This document shows, one piece after another, positions 53,841 through 63,476 of a stretch of 64,000 nucleotides of DNA. This DNA is from Azoarcus sp. KH32C (GTDB lineage: Bacteria; Pseudomonadota; Gammaproteobacteria; Burkholderiales; Rhodocyclaceae). Both the position numbers and the translations under genes were made by a program. The notes under the pieces are model-generated. The model did no database searches. It was given only the letters and a program-made list of their open reading frames with translations, and had not been told where the DNA came from. Each line of letters begins with the position of its first letter. Position 1 is the first letter of the stretch. Location: NCBI RefSeq assembly GCF_000349945.1, contig NC_020548.1, forward strand, positions 372,001 through 436,000. The letters are read 5' to 3'.

Positions 53841-54490
53841 GCCAGACTCCGTTCGAAGCTGGCGAAGAGGAGGCGCTCGTCGAGCACCCCGACCGAGCGG
53901 CCCTCCCAGGACAGCACTGCCCGAGTGAACGGTGCGGCCGCGCGGGCGACGGTCGCGGGCGGCGGCGACAGCTCGTCCGCGGCGCAGCGCCGCAGTCCGA
54001 AGACTTCATCGACCGGACAGACCGCACGCTCGGCAACATCGCGCAAGACCAGCAGGCGAGCCGCGGCGCGGCCCTGTTCCCCATGCGACGGATCGATTCC
54101 GAGCAGCCGGATCAGCGAAAAGGCGACGATGAGCTCGCCACGGATGTTGGCAAGACCGAGCAATACGCCGCTACGCCGGTTCGGCAGGGAATGGATCGGC
54201 CGCTCCCCGGCGATCTCGTCGAACACCCGCGCCGACAACGCAAGCCATTCGACGCCGATGCGGAAAAGGACGAGCGCCTGGGCCCCTGATGCGGTCGGCT
54301 CCACTGCCGTCCCCACATGCTGCGTCCCCGCCTGAAGGACCTCGTCCGACATTTCGGCGTCGAGCAAGCGACGTGCGGCAGCCGCGTACACCGGGCAATT
54401 GCGGCAATGGATGCAGGCCTGCAGCTCGGGGCAGGAGCGATCGCCGCGCACACCGATGCGGTTCCAGCAATCGACAATGGCGGCGCTCAT
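53837..54490 (-). CDS. wspD: WspD-like CheW coupling protein
   Basis: A 217-residue CheW-like protein with a Cys-rich N-terminus (CPELQACIHCRNCPVY), typical of WspD, and CheW core GVLLGLANIRGELIVAFSL. Joins receptor and kinase. Overlaps wspC and wspE genes at both ends. Confidence 0.88.
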   Translation of the reverse strand: MSAAIVDCWNRIGVRGDRSCPELQACIHCRNCPVYAAAARRLLDAEMSDEVLQAGTQHVGTAVEPTASGAQALVLFRIGVEWLALSARVFDEIAGERPIHSLPNRRSGVLLGLANIRGELIVAFSLIRLLGIDPSHGEQGRAAARLLVLRDVAERAVCPVDEVFGLRRCAADELSPPPATVARAAAPFTRAVLSWEGRSVGVLDERLLFASFERSLA

Positions 54491-55743
54491 CGCCCTTCAC
54501 CGTTCGGCTCGAGACGCCGCCGCCGCATATGCAGGCGCTGCGCCCCCGACGCGTCGCCCTGCCGCTCGAGGAGAAGGGCGAAGTGAAGCAGGGTATCGGG
54601 GTGCTGCGGGTCGAGGTAGAGGGCCTTGCGGTAGTGCGCGGCAGCCGAAGCGAGGTCGCCGGATGCCGCCCGGATCACGCCCAGCAGGTGATGCGCGGGG
54701 GCCGAGAATGCGTGGGTCTGCAGATAACGGCCGCAGCACAGCGCCGCTTCCTCCAGGCGCCCCTGATCTGCGAGGCGGCCCGCGTGTTCGAGGTCGCAGG
54801 GCTGCGGGCTCGCGGACGGCAAGGGGCTGCGCGCCGCGATCCGCGGATAGCCCGGCCAACGCGGCTTTGCCGCCGGCGCCGATGCTGCCCGCGGCACCGC
54901 AAGGCGTTGCGGCATGGCCGGGCGTTCTGCAGCCACGCTGACCGGAGGCAGCGCCGCACTGGGCAAGGCGAAGCCCCGGGGCACCGTGGCCGTTGTGAAG
55001 CCGCTCCCCCGCAGCGCAGCGGCTTCCGCCCGGCCGACGAAGAGCACGCCCTCGGGAGCGAGCAGGCGGGCCAGGGCGGCAACCGCGCGCACCTGTGTCG
55101 GACGGTCGAAGTAGATCAGCAGGTTGCAGCAGAAGATCGCGTCGTACGTAGTGCCGGAGACGAAATCGGCAGCGAGCAGGTTGCCCTGGCTGAAGCGCAC
55201 CGCCCACCGCACCGCCTCCTTCAGCTGCTCGCCGGCCGCAGTCCGCTCGAAGTGGCGGTCGCGAAAGCCCAGATCATCGCCGCGGAAGGAGTTCTTGCCA
55301 TAGACGGCGCGGTTTGCGCGCTCGAGCGAGGCGGCACTGACATCGATGGCATCGATGCTGCAGCGGCCCATCGGAAAACCGGCGTCGATAAGCGCCATCG
55401 CCATCGTGTACGGCTCCTCGCCGGTCGCACAGGGCACGCTCAGCAGGCGGAGGACGCCTTCGGGGTGGCGGGGCAGCCAGCGATCGAGCGCAAAGCGGCA
55501 GAGCCCGGCAAAGGCTTCGCGATCGCGGAAAAACCAGGTTTCGGGAACGACGACGGCCTCGATCAGCGCCTGCAGTTCCTCACCCGAGGCGCTGACCCGC
55601 TGCCGATAGGCATCGAGGTCGTCGAGGGCGCAGGCAGCCAGGCGCTCACGAATGGCGCGGTCGATGAGCGACGGCCCGATCGATTCGGCATCGAGCCCGA
55701 TCGTCCGCTCGAGGAGGGCGACGATCTCAGCATTCCAGAGCAC
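54487..55743 (-). CDS. wspC: WspC-like CheR methyltransferase with TPR tail
   Basis: A 418-residue protein. The GTG at 55743 is chosen: it has GGAGG six bases upstream and begins VLWNAEIVALLERTIGLDAE, matching WspC N-termini; the frame further upstream is the wspB gene in another phase. CheR domain with VVPETWFFRDREAF, SVPCATGEEPYTMAMAL and FCCNLLIYFD; a Pro/Ala linker; TPR repeats near the C-terminus (HYRKALYLDPQHPDTLLHFA). Methylates WspA. Confidence 0.9.
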   Translation of the reverse strand: MLWNAEIVALLERTIGLDAESIGPSLIDRAIRERLAACALDDLDAYRQRVSASGEELQALIEAVVVPETWFFRDREAFAGLCRFALDRWLPRHPEGVLRLLSVPCATGEEPYTMAMALIDAGFPMGRCSIDAIDVSAASLERANRAVYGKNSFRGDDLGFRDRHFERTAAGEQLKEAVRWAVRFSQGNLLAADFVSGTTYDAIFCCNLLIYFDRPTQVRAVAALARLLAPEGVLFVGRAEAAALRGSGFTTATVPRGFALPSAALPPVSVAAERPAMPQRLAVPRAASAPAAKPRWPGYPRIAARSPLPSASPQPCDLEHAGRLADQGRLEEAALCCGRYLQTHAFSAPAHHLLGVIRAASGDLASAAAHYRKALYLDPQHPDTLLHFALLLERQGDASGAQRLHMRRRRLEPNGEGR

Positions 55744-56200
55744 GGGCCGCCTCCGGTGCGGACAGAAGCCCACGCCATGTCGTCGGCAGCAGATGGCGCA
55801 ACTCGAAGCGCTGCACGAGCCCTCGCCCGTCGTTGGCAACAGGCCCCAGATACGGTGCCGCGTCGACCGCGGGCCCCGCATCGGTGAAGTCTGCGGGGTC
55901 GAGACGCACCGTCTCGGTGACTCCCTCGGCGATCAGGCCCAGCCGCGTTGGCCCGCCCGCTTCCGCGGGATAGTCGACCAGGATCAGACGCGTGCTCAGC
56001 CGCCGGCGCGCGGGCCGGCCGAGGATCAGCTGCGCGAGGTCGATCGCGGGCAAGGGCGTGCCCCGCCAGCTGAACACGCCGGCGAGTCCCGGCGGCGCGT
56101 GCGGGATCGGCCGCATGCCGACGAGCGGCAGGACTTCCGCGACACTCGCTGTGTCGAGCACGTAGCGCTCCTCGCCAAGCTGAAACAGAAGGAAAAGCAC
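55727..56200 (-). CDS. wspB: WspB-like CheW coupling protein
   Basis: A 157-residue CheW-domain protein: FQLGEERYVLDTASVAEVLP, PPGLAGVFSWRGTPLPAIDL and LGLIAEGVTETVRL. Second coupling protein of the Wsp array, between wspA and wspC; its end overlaps the wspC start by 17 bases. Confidence 0.9.
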   Translation of the reverse strand: MLFLLFQLGEERYVLDTASVAEVLPLVGMRPIPHAPPGLAGVFSWRGTPLPAIDLAQLILGRPARRRLSTRLILVDYPAEAGGPTRLGLIAEGVTETVRLDPADFTDAGPAVDAAPYLGPVANDGRGLVQRFELRHLLPTTWRGLLSAPEAARALEC

Positions 56201-56221
56201 GGCCGCCTCCCCCGCACCGCT

Positions 56222-57895
56222 TCAGGCCGATTGCGGCAGCAGGCCGTTGCCGCCGCTCGCCTCGGCGTCCGGGGAGCCCACCTTGAAGCGCGAGACGCCG
56301 TCGCGCAGCTCGCTGGCCACCCGCCGGAACTCGTCGATCGCCATCCCGGATTCGCGCAGCGAGTCGACCGTCTGCCGCACCGCCTCGCTCAACTGGGCGA
56401 GCGCTTCGCTGATCTGCTCGGCCCCGCCGGCCTGCGCCTGCATCCCTTCGTTCACCTCCTCGATGCGAGGCGCCAGGGCCTGCACCTCGGCGATGATCTG
56501 CGACAGCTGCCCGCCGACCTCGTCGACCTCGTGCATCCCCCGCCGCACCTCTTCGGAGAACTTGTCCATGCCCATCACACCGGCCGCGACCGCCGACTGG
56601 ATGTCCTTGACCATCTGCTCGATGTCGTAGGTCGCCACCGCCGTCTGGTCCGCCAGCCGCCGGATCTCGGTCGCCACCACGGCGAAGCCCTTCCCCGCTT
56701 CGCCGGCCTTCTCGGCTTCGATCGCCGCGTTCAGCGACAGCAGGTTGGTCTGGTCGGCCACCTTCGCGATCGTGCTCACCACCTGCCCGATGTTCCCCGC
56801 CTTTTCGCTCAGCACGCCGAGGCGCGCGCTGATCGACTCGGTCGCTGCCGCCACCGCCTGCATGCCCTGGCCCATCCGCGTCAGGCCGGCCTGCCCTTCC
56901 CCGGCGAGCACGGCGGTCTGGTCGGCCACGCCCGACACGTCGCCCATGGTCCGCACCAGCTGCCGCGCCGTCGCCGAAATTTCCTTCGCGGTCGCGCCGA
57001 TCTCGCTGGTAGTCGCCGCAATTTCGCTCGCCGTCGCCTGCTGCTCGCGCGCCGTCGCGCCGATCTGGTTCACCGAGGCGCCGACCCGGGCGCTCGACGA
57101 CTGCACCTGCCCGACCAGCCCCGTCAGCTCGTCGGCCATACGGTTGAAGCCCGCGGCCAGGGAGTGGAATTCATCGCGCCGCATGAATTCGACGCGCCGG
57201 CGGAAATCGCCGCCACGCATCGTCTCGACGAGCGCGAGAAGCTGGGCCAACGGGTAGTCGATGGCCTTGATCAGGCGGTACGCATACACCAGGGTGAAGA
57301 CGAAGGTTGCCAGCAGGCTTGCAAGAATCCCGCCGATTGCCCAATCCACGTCCCGGCGGATTTCGGCGAGCCACTTTTCCGTATCGGCCTGATTGAAATC
57401 GACGACGACCTGAAGCGCCCCCCGCGCCTTCTCGAACGCCCGATCCAGTTCGGCACGCGTCGCGTCCGCAGCCTGCAGCCCCTTTCGGTCGGCGACGAGC
57501 GGAACGATCCGTTGCTGCAGCTGCAGGTAGGTCGCCGCGCTCGCCTTGAAGGCTTCGAAGTTCTCCCGGTCCTTCTGCTGAAAGATCGTTGTCTCGTATT
57601 TGCGGATCGCTTCATTAAGACGTTCGGCGCTTGCCCGCATTTCCGACCGGATCTGGCCTTGCACCGCCGCGCCTGGCGATGCAAGGTACTGGGAGGTCAG
57701 GGAAAGTTCGGTCACCAGTTCGGCATACAGCTGGGTGCACTGATAGACCCCGGGGGCCGCGTCGGTAGCAAGGGCGACGGCATCCGTGCCGATGCTCGCC
57801 AGGCGCGTGTAGGCCACGCCGCCCATCACGACCATCAATCCCAGGATGATGGCGACACCTGCGAGGAGTCGTCTGCGTATTGTCCAGTTCTGCAT
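56222..57895 (-). CDS. wspA: WspA-like methyl-accepting chemotaxis protein
   Basis: A 557-residue receptor with two membrane helices (about 9-29 and 185-205) around a 4-helix periplasmic domain, HAMP segment, and cytoplasmic signalling domain containing LNAAIEAEKAGEAGKGFAVV and EIRRLADQTAVATYDIEQMV. In Pseudomonas WspA clusters on surface contact and starts Wsp signalling. First gene of the operon; the 263 bases before it to 58159 hold its promoter region and no other gene. Confidence 0.92.
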   Translation of the reverse strand: MQNWTIRRRLLAGVAIILGLMVVMGGVAYTRLASIGTDAVALATDAAPGVYQCTQLYAELVTELSLTSQYLASPGAAVQGQIRSEMRASAERLNEAIRKYETTIFQQKDRENFEAFKASAATYLQLQQRIVPLVADRKGLQAADATRAELDRAFEKARGALQVVVDFNQADTEKWLAEIRRDVDWAIGGILASLLATFVFTLVYAYRLIKAIDYPLAQLLALVETMRGGDFRRRVEFMRRDEFHSLAAGFNRMADELTGLVGQVQSSSARVGASVNQIGATAREQQATASEIAATTSEIGATAKEISATARQLVRTMGDVSGVADQTAVLAGEGQAGLTRMGQGMQAVAAATESISARLGVLSEKAGNIGQVVSTIAKVADQTNLLSLNAAIEAEKAGEAGKGFAVVATEIRRLADQTAVATYDIEQMVKDIQSAVAAGVMGMDKFSEEVRRGMHEVDEVGGQLSQIIAEVQALAPRIEEVNEGMQAQAGGAEQISEALAQLSEAVRQTVDSLRESGMAIDEFRRVASELRDGVSRFKVGSPDAEASGGNGLLPQSA

Positions 57896-58158
57896 TTTTC
57901 ACCCCGCGCGGGCCGGACATCGGACGTTACCAAGAAGCATGCACTACCGGTCCAGCATCAATGACAACATCGCGTACGCGCAGTTCCCCGTCATCCCGGA
58001 CGAAATATCTTTCGATAATCCTATTTGACTGGCATGGTTATTTTGCCTTGTCCCCTTCCTCAATCCGTATCGAAGCTCTGCCAGGCTTCACCGGGGCTTT
58101 GCTAGAGTCCGTTAGCGGAGTACTTCGGCTCCCCGGTACCGCCTCAGAACTTCGAACC

Positions 58159-58833
58159 ATGACGATCCTGACCCGAGCAAACCTCATCGACGGAAGCTTC
58201 CTCAGCGGCCTCGACATGCCGGCCCATCTCTCGTGGAGCGACGCCGACCTCGAGCGCTCGCTCGCAAGAACGTGGGATACACGGCCCCACGGCGCCATCT
58301 GGGTCTTCGCCTACGGCTCGCTGATGTGGAATCCGCTCTTCGACTTCCAAGAGCGACAGACCGCGAGACTCGACGGCTGGCACCGCAGCTTCTGCCTTCG
58401 GTCGGTGTCCGGCCGCGGCAGCCTGGAACGTCCTGGACGCGTCCTGGCACTGGAACCCGGCGGCGAGGTGCGGGGCGTGGCGCTACGCCTGCATGACGAT
58501 CAGGCCGCTGCCGAGCTGCGCCTGCTCTGGACGCGCGAAATGGCAGGCGGCGACTACCATCCGCTATGGACGCCGGTGATGCTCGAGGATGGCACGAAGG
58601 TCACCGCAATGGCCTTCGTCATCAACCCGGACCGCCCCCTCTACGACCCGGATGCGACGGCCCCGACGGTGGCGCGAATCGCTGTGGAGGCCGCCGGAGT
58701 CTTTGGCCGCAATGCCGACTACGTCCATGCCCTCCACGACGCACTCGCCGAGCGCGGGCTACAAGACCCGTATGTCGATGCGATCGTAAGAGAGCTCAAG
58801 GCCCTTACGCCGGCACCTCCGAAGTCTGCTTGA
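58159..58833 (+). CDS. ChaC-like gamma-glutamylcyclotransferase
   Basis: A 224-residue protein; start at ATG 58159. WVFAYGSLMWNPLFDF is the ChaC substrate loop, and the catalytic Glu lies in LWTREMAGGDYHPLW. Members degrade glutathione to 5-oxoproline and Cys-Gly. Divergent from wspA and unlinked to it by function. Confidence 0.88.
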   Translation: MTILTRANLIDGSFLSGLDMPAHLSWSDADLERSLARTWDTRPHGAIWVFAYGSLMWNPLFDFQERQTARLDGWHRSFCLRSVSGRGSLERPGRVLALEPGGEVRGVALRLHDDQAAAELRLLWTREMAGGDYHPLWTPVMLEDGTKVTAMAFVINPDRPLYDPDATAPTVARIAVEAAGVFGRNADYVHALHDALAERGLQDPYVDAIVRELKALTPAPPKSA

Positions 58834-58972
58834 TTTTCTGCATCGGGATTTGGGTCTCATCATACGGCGCTGCGTTTGTCATGACGCCGGAAGTTTCGGA
58901 ATGCTACCATCGCGTCATAACCCAAGCGCAGCCCGCATCCAGCGACGGTTCCGGCAAATTTTCGGGGGAGTG

Positions 58973-60391
58973 ATGGCAGAAGCAACCTACGATCTCATAT
59001 TCCAGGGCGGCATCCTTGCCGGCTTCACGCGTGAAGAGGTCATGCAGCGCTTCCGCGACGTCTTCCGCCTGCCGATGGAGGAAGTCGAAAAGATCTTCGG
59101 CCATCCGCGGGTCGTATTAAAGCGCAACCTCGACCAGACAGTCGCCGACGATTACCGGCAGCGGCTCGCGGGAATCGGCATGGCGGTGAGCCTGAATGCC
59201 GTGCATCCGCCGGCAGCGCTTGCGGCGCCATCGCCCGCAGTGCCCGCTGCACCCGCCGCGCCCGAGCCATCGGCCGCCCAGCCGGCGCAGATCGAGAAGC
59301 GGGCCGAAGACAAGACCGAGGAACCGATCTCCACTCCCCCTCGCGCGAACGAGCTGCAAGCCGCCCCCGCGGCGCCCACCGGTCCTTTCGTCCGGGCCGC
59401 GGAAGCCACCGGCGTTCCCCGCGAGCTCGACTTCGAATTCACCGGCAACGGTTTCGAATTCTTCCGCATCTGGATCGTCAACCTGGTCCTCGGCATCGTC
59501 ACCCTGGGCATCTACTCAGCCTGGGCCAAGGTGCGCACGCTGCGCTATTTCTACGGCAACACCCGCTGCGACGGCACCAGCTTCGAATACCTCGCCGATC
59601 CGGTGAAGATCCTCAAGGGGCGGCTGATCGGTTTTGCACTGCTGGCGATCTACTCGCTCGCGAACAAGTTCGTCCCTCCGCTCGGGGCGCTGCTGATGCT
59701 GGCCTTCCTCGGCATCTTCCCGTGGATCATGGTGCGCGGGCTGGCCTTCCGTAACCAGAACTCCGCGTGGCGCGGCGTGCGCTTCGGCTTCGACGGCAGT
59801 CTCGGCGAGGCCTACAAGGTCTTCCTGATGTGGCCGTTCCTCGGTGTGCTCAGTCTCGGCCTGTTGATGCCCTACGCGATGCATCGCCAGCAGCGGTTCG
59901 TCCTCGACAACAGCCGCTACGGCGTCGAGCCCTTCGAGTTCCACGCGGGCCCCGGCCCGTTCTACCGGATCGCGCTGGCCTTGATCGGCACCGCGATCGG
60001 CGGTTTCCTGCTGTCCATGGTCGTTGCCAAGATCTTCCCGCCGCTTGCTCCGCTGGCGATGGTCGCGACCTATCCGGTGATCTTCGCGGTTTCCAACGTG
60101 ATGTACACCAACCTGCGCTACAACCACACGACGCTCGGCACGCTCGCGCTGCAAGCAAACTACCGTTTCGGCTCCTACGCGATGCTGATGGTCACCAACA
60201 CGCTCGCCATCGGCATCACCCTGGGGCTGTTCTACCCCTGGGCCAAGGTGCGCACCGCGCGCTACGCTGCCGCACACATCGGCCTCGTGGCCGACAGCGA
60301 CCTGAGCGAGTTCGCTGCCGCGCAGCGGGAACAGGTCTCGGCGCTCGGCGGCGAGATCGGCGACCTCTTCGACGTGGATCTGGGCATCTGA
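58973..60391 (+). CDS. DUF898 membrane protein with N-terminal cytoplasmic domain
   Basis: A 472-residue protein with GGGGGAGTG before ATG 58973. Residues 1-80 are a small domain (FQGGILAGFTREEVMQRF, PMEEVEKIFGHPRVVLKRNL) similar to one found in zinc-ribbon and DnaJ-like proteins, then a Pro/Ala linker to about 130, then the DUF898 membrane part with two internal copies of GIYSAWAKVRTLRYFYGNT / LFYPWAKVRTARYAAAHI. Stop overlaps the M48 protease start (TGATG). Likely acts with that protease. Confidence 0.82.
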   Translation: MAEATYDLIFQGGILAGFTREEVMQRFRDVFRLPMEEVEKIFGHPRVVLKRNLDQTVADDYRQRLAGIGMAVSLNAVHPPAALAAPSPAVPAAPAAPEPSAAQPAQIEKRAEDKTEEPISTPPRANELQAAPAAPTGPFVRAAEATGVPRELDFEFTGNGFEFFRIWIVNLVLGIVTLGIYSAWAKVRTLRYFYGNTRCDGTSFEYLADPVKILKGRLIGFALLAIYSLANKFVPPLGALLMLAFLGIFPWIMVRGLAFRNQNSAWRGVRFGFDGSLGEAYKVFLMWPFLGVLSLGLLMPYAMHRQQRFVLDNSRYGVEPFEFHAGPGPFYRIALALIGTAIGGFLLSMVVAKIFPPLAPLAMVATYPVIFAVSNVMYTNLRYNHTTLGTLALQANYRFGSYAMLMVTNTLAIGITLGLFYPWAKVRTARYAAAHIGLVADSDLSEFAAAQREQVSALGGEIGDLFDVDLGI

Positions 60392-61416
60392 TGCGACTGG
60401 AAGGCCGTTTCTTCGATGGCAAGAGCTCGCGCAGCCACCGCGCGAGCTTGCTCGTCGAAAACGGTCACGCACGCATCGAAGCGCAATCCGGCGAGGACTT
60501 GCTGGCGCCGGTCGCACTCAAATGCATCGATATTGCGTCGCGAGTCGGCAACACGCCGCGCTTCCTGCGCTTTCCCGACGGTGCAAGCTTCGAAACGGAG
60601 GACAACGACGCCGTGGACCAGCTTGCGGCACATCGCGCCCCGGCAAGCGGGTTGGTCCATCGGCTCGAATCAAAGCTGCGCTATGTCCTCGTCGGTCTGG
60701 CGCTCACGGTCGCCTTCGTCTGGGGGAGCGTCCAATGGGGTGTCCCGGCCCTCGCCAAAGTCGCCGCCTTTGCGCTGCCCGCCGAGGTCAACAGCCACGC
60801 GGACCGCATGGTGCTGGATATCCTCGACCGCCATGCCTTCAAGGCCAGCCGCCTGCCTGAAGAGGAACAGCAGCGCCTGCTCGCCGCCTTCGCCCCGCTG
60901 CTGACAGCGGTCCCGCAAGACCCGCCGGTCCGCATCCTGTTCCGCGACGCGACCGACACGATCGGTGCCAACGCCCTGGCCCTGCCGGCCGGCACCATCG
61001 TCGTCACCGATCAGCTCGTGCATCTGGCGCGGCACGACGACGAGATCGTCGCGGTGCTCGCTCACGAAATCGGTCACATCCGGTACCGTCATGCCATGCG
61101 CGGCTCGATCCAGGCCTCCTTCATGGGCCTCATCGCGACGCTGGTCGTCGGCGACGTCTCCTCCGTGTCTTCGGCCATCACTGCCCTTCCACTGATGCTC
61201 ACCGAACTCGGCTACTCGCGCGACTTCGAACGCGAAGCCGACCAGCACGCCGTCGACGTGCTGCATCGCCTGGGTATCGGCCCGCAACGTTTCGCCGACA
61301 TCCTGCAACGGCTCGATCGGTCGAAGGACGAAAAAGCCGGGTATCTGTCGACGCATCCCTCGACGCCCGAACGCGTGCAGGCGATTCTTTCCGGTTCCAG
61401 TGGCATGAACCGGTAA
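60391..61416 (+). CDS. M48-family zinc metalloprotease
   Basis: A 341-residue protein with a membrane helix at about 97-115 and an M48 catalytic domain: VAVLAHEIGHIRYRHAM (HExxH) and the third ligand Glu in RDFEREADQHAVDVL. HPSTPERVQAIL at the C-terminus is usual in this family. Translationally coupled to the DUF898 gene. A role in membrane-protein turnover is inferred from related proteases such as HtpX and YcaL. Confidence 0.88.
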   Translation: MRLEGRFFDGKSSRSHRASLLVENGHARIEAQSGEDLLAPVALKCIDIASRVGNTPRFLRFPDGASFETEDNDAVDQLAAHRAPASGLVHRLESKLRYVLVGLALTVAFVWGSVQWGVPALAKVAAFALPAEVNSHADRMVLDILDRHAFKASRLPEEEQQRLLAAFAPLLTAVPQDPPVRILFRDATDTIGANALALPAGTIVVTDQLVHLARHDDEIVAVLAHEIGHIRYRHAMRGSIQASFMGLIATLVVGDVSSVSSAITALPLMLTELGYSRDFEREADQHAVDVLHRLGIGPQRFADILQRLDRSKDEKAGYLSTHPSTPERVQAILSGSSGMNR

Positions 61417-61425
61417 CGCGGACGT

Positions 61426-62940
61426 CTATCCGTTCTTTGCGCAGTACATGCTCGCATCGGCATGGCCCAGCAGCGCTTCCGCATCATGGCCGTCCTCGGG
61501 GAACAAGCTGATGCCGATGCTGACCGAGACCGTCGCGGTCTCGGAACTGAGCCGGTAGGGCTCGCACAGGACGCGCTCGATCTTGTCGACGAGTGCCCTG
61601 ACGTGATGCTCCTGCGCCGGCCCTTCGACGATGATGACGAATTCGTCGCCCCCCAGCCGGGCGATCGTGTCTTCCTCCCGCACCGTGTCGCTGAGGCGCC
61701 TCGCCACTTCCACCAGCAACGCATCACCCGCCGCGTGTCCCATCGTGTCGTTGATCTCCTTGAATCGATCCAGATCGAGGAACAACAGCGCAAAGCGCTC
61801 CTGTCTGCGCTGCGCGCGGGCGATGGCCTGTTCCAGACGGTTTTGCAGCAAACTGCGGTTGGGCAGCCCGGTCAGCGCGTCGTGGTCGGCGGCGTAAGCC
61901 AGTTGTTCCGCCTCCAGTAGCAATTCGGTTACGTCGCGCAAGATCGAGACCGCTCCGACGACCTTGCGATGGCGGCCGTAAAGCGGCGTTGCCAACTCTT
62001 CAATGATGCGCTTGTCCCCGCCGTTGAGATACATCACCGTCTGCTTCGTGATCTGACGCGCCGTGTGCACGGTGTCTTCCATGGCCGTGGTGGTGCGTTC
62101 GTGCAGATGACGGTCGAAGCTCTCGAACACGGCACTGGCCGGACGGCCCAAGGCCCTGTACGAAGGCCAGCCGCAGATCTTTTCCGCGACGGGATTCAGG
62201 TATTCGATACAACCCTTGGCGTCGATCAGCGCCACGCCCTCGCCGATCGAACCCAGCACCGCCTGGAGCCGATCCTTTTCCAGCAAGAGCGCCTGCTCGG
62301 CCTGGTCACGCCGCTTGATCTCGTCTTCCAGATCGCGCTTGTCGAAGCGCAGCGTCAAGGACGCACGCACCGACCGATTGAAATTCAAGGCGGACACAAC
62401 CATCGCGATCAGGAATATCGCGGTCATCAAGGCCATCGCCATGTGCAGCGTCGTGCCCAGCATGAGGTAGTGGGCCATCAGCGGAAGCAGTGTCGGAAAC
62501 AGGAAGGCGAGGCAGGCCTCCATCCTGAAGGCCAACACGGTAATGCTCCCGGCCGACATGCCGGCCAGCACGAAGGCGACGAACACCTCGTGCGCCACCG
62601 ATGGACTGGGCACCATGACGAAAGAACTCGCCCCCCAGACGCTGCCGGCGAGTGCCGTCCCTACGACGTACGCGGCATTCCAACGCGCCGCGGTATCGAG
62701 ATCGGAACCGACGCGGGCATGGCGTCGCGCGAGCAAGGCGCGCAACGCCGTCGCCGATACCAGCGCGCCGTACCATGCGAGCAAGGGGAGAAGCGCAACG
62801 TAAGACACCTGGACCAGGGCCAGGATTGCGCCGTTCACGAGGGTGACCGAATAGGCCAAGGGCGCGTTCTTGTAGAGCAGACCCACCTGCTCGGCAAACA
62901 CCTGGCCAGCGTGCCGACCTTCAACTGCGGCGTATTCCAT
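61426..62940 (-). CDS. Membrane PAS-GGDEF diguanylate cyclase
   Basis: A 504-residue protein: five to six N-terminal helices (residues 28-190), a PAS domain (LQAVLGSIGEGVALIDAKGC, ILRDVTELLLEAEQL), and GGDEF domain with LDLDRFKEINDTMGH and ARLGGDEFVIIV; the I-site is REED. Ends a few residues after MYCAKNG, slightly shorter than the family. It adds a second c-di-GMP-producing enzyme near the Wsp cluster. Confidence 0.9.
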   Translation of the reverse strand: MEYAAVEGRHAGQVFAEQVGLLYKNAPLAYSVTLVNGAILALVQVSYVALLPLLAWYGALVSATALRALLARRHARVGSDLDTAARWNAAYVVGTALAGSVWGASSFVMVPSPSVAHEVFVAFVLAGMSAGSITVLAFRMEACLAFLFPTLLPLMAHYLMLGTTLHMAMALMTAIFLIAMVVSALNFNRSVRASLTLRFDKRDLEDEIKRRDQAEQALLLEKDRLQAVLGSIGEGVALIDAKGCIEYLNPVAEKICGWPSYRALGRPASAVFESFDRHLHERTTTAMEDTVHTARQITKQTVMYLNGGDKRIIEELATPLYGRHRKVVGAVSILRDVTELLLEAEQLAYAADHDALTGLPNRSLLQNRLEQAIARAQRRQERFALLFLDLDRFKEINDTMGHAAGDALLVEVARRLSDTVREEDTIARLGGDEFVIIVEGPAQEHHVRALVDKIERVLCEPYRLSSETATVSVSIGISLFPEDGHDAEALLGHADASMYCAKNG

Positions 62941-63130
62941 GGACGTCCCGCGTCGCCGCGCTCCTGGTCGCAGTTCGCAATGACCGGCTCTGCCACGCGT
63001 CCGCCGGAGAAACCATGACCGACGCGTGACAGCAAAATTCCCGTCTAATAGTCCAATCTAGGCCATGTTTTGTCCGAAGTTGTTTCAGCCGCGAAAATCG
63101 TCACGTTGTTTGACATTCTGGATTTGAATA

Positions 63131-63466
63131 TTGCTACCGGTCGTCGCCGACTCGACGCCTCAGCCCGCGGCCAGCCCCCGACGAACTGGCAGAGATGCGT
63201 TACCGCGCGACGACCGCGTCGCGCCGCTCGAACTTCAGCTCAGCCACTTCCTGGAATCCGAGATCAATCCGACGCTCGGCGAACATCAGGGATCGGTCGT
63301 GCTCGAAAGCATCGAACACGGAGACACCGCCCTGCTGAAGTTCGGCGGCAGCTGCCACGGCTGCGGCCAGGCCGATCTGACGCTGTCGGAATTCATCGCG
63401 GTGAAGATTCAGGAGCGGTTTCCGGTGATCCGCAAGGTCAACGCGCTGGCGACGATGCACCGGTGA
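63131..63466 (+). CDS. NifU C-terminal-domain (Nfu-type) Fe-S scaffold protein
   Basis: Up to 111 residues from a TTG. The Nfu domain is well kept from residue 38: FLESEINPTLGEHQGSVVLE, LLKFGGSCHGCGQADLTLSE with the CxxC that holds the cluster, and FPVIRKVNAL. The A-type N-terminal domain of NfuA is absent. Residues 15-35 may be out of frame: one base less gives SPDELAEMRYR, and two less again returns to the Nfu frame. This could be natural variation, a pair of compensating indels or sequence error. Start uncertain. Confidence 0.65.
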   Translation: MLPVVADSTPQPAASPRRTGRDALPRDDRVAPLELQLSHFLESEINPTLGEHQGSVVLESIEHGDTALLKFGGSCHGCGQADLTLSEFIAVKIQERFPVIRKVNALATMHR

Positions 63467-63476
63467 GCAAGGCGAT

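Noticed and set aside
50892..54335. Very long plus-strand open frame (over 1,100 codons) across the wsp genes
   Set aside because: It is antisense to wspF, wspE and wspD, which carry full domain motifs; long antisense frames are expected in GC-rich DNA. Its translation has no recognisable domains.
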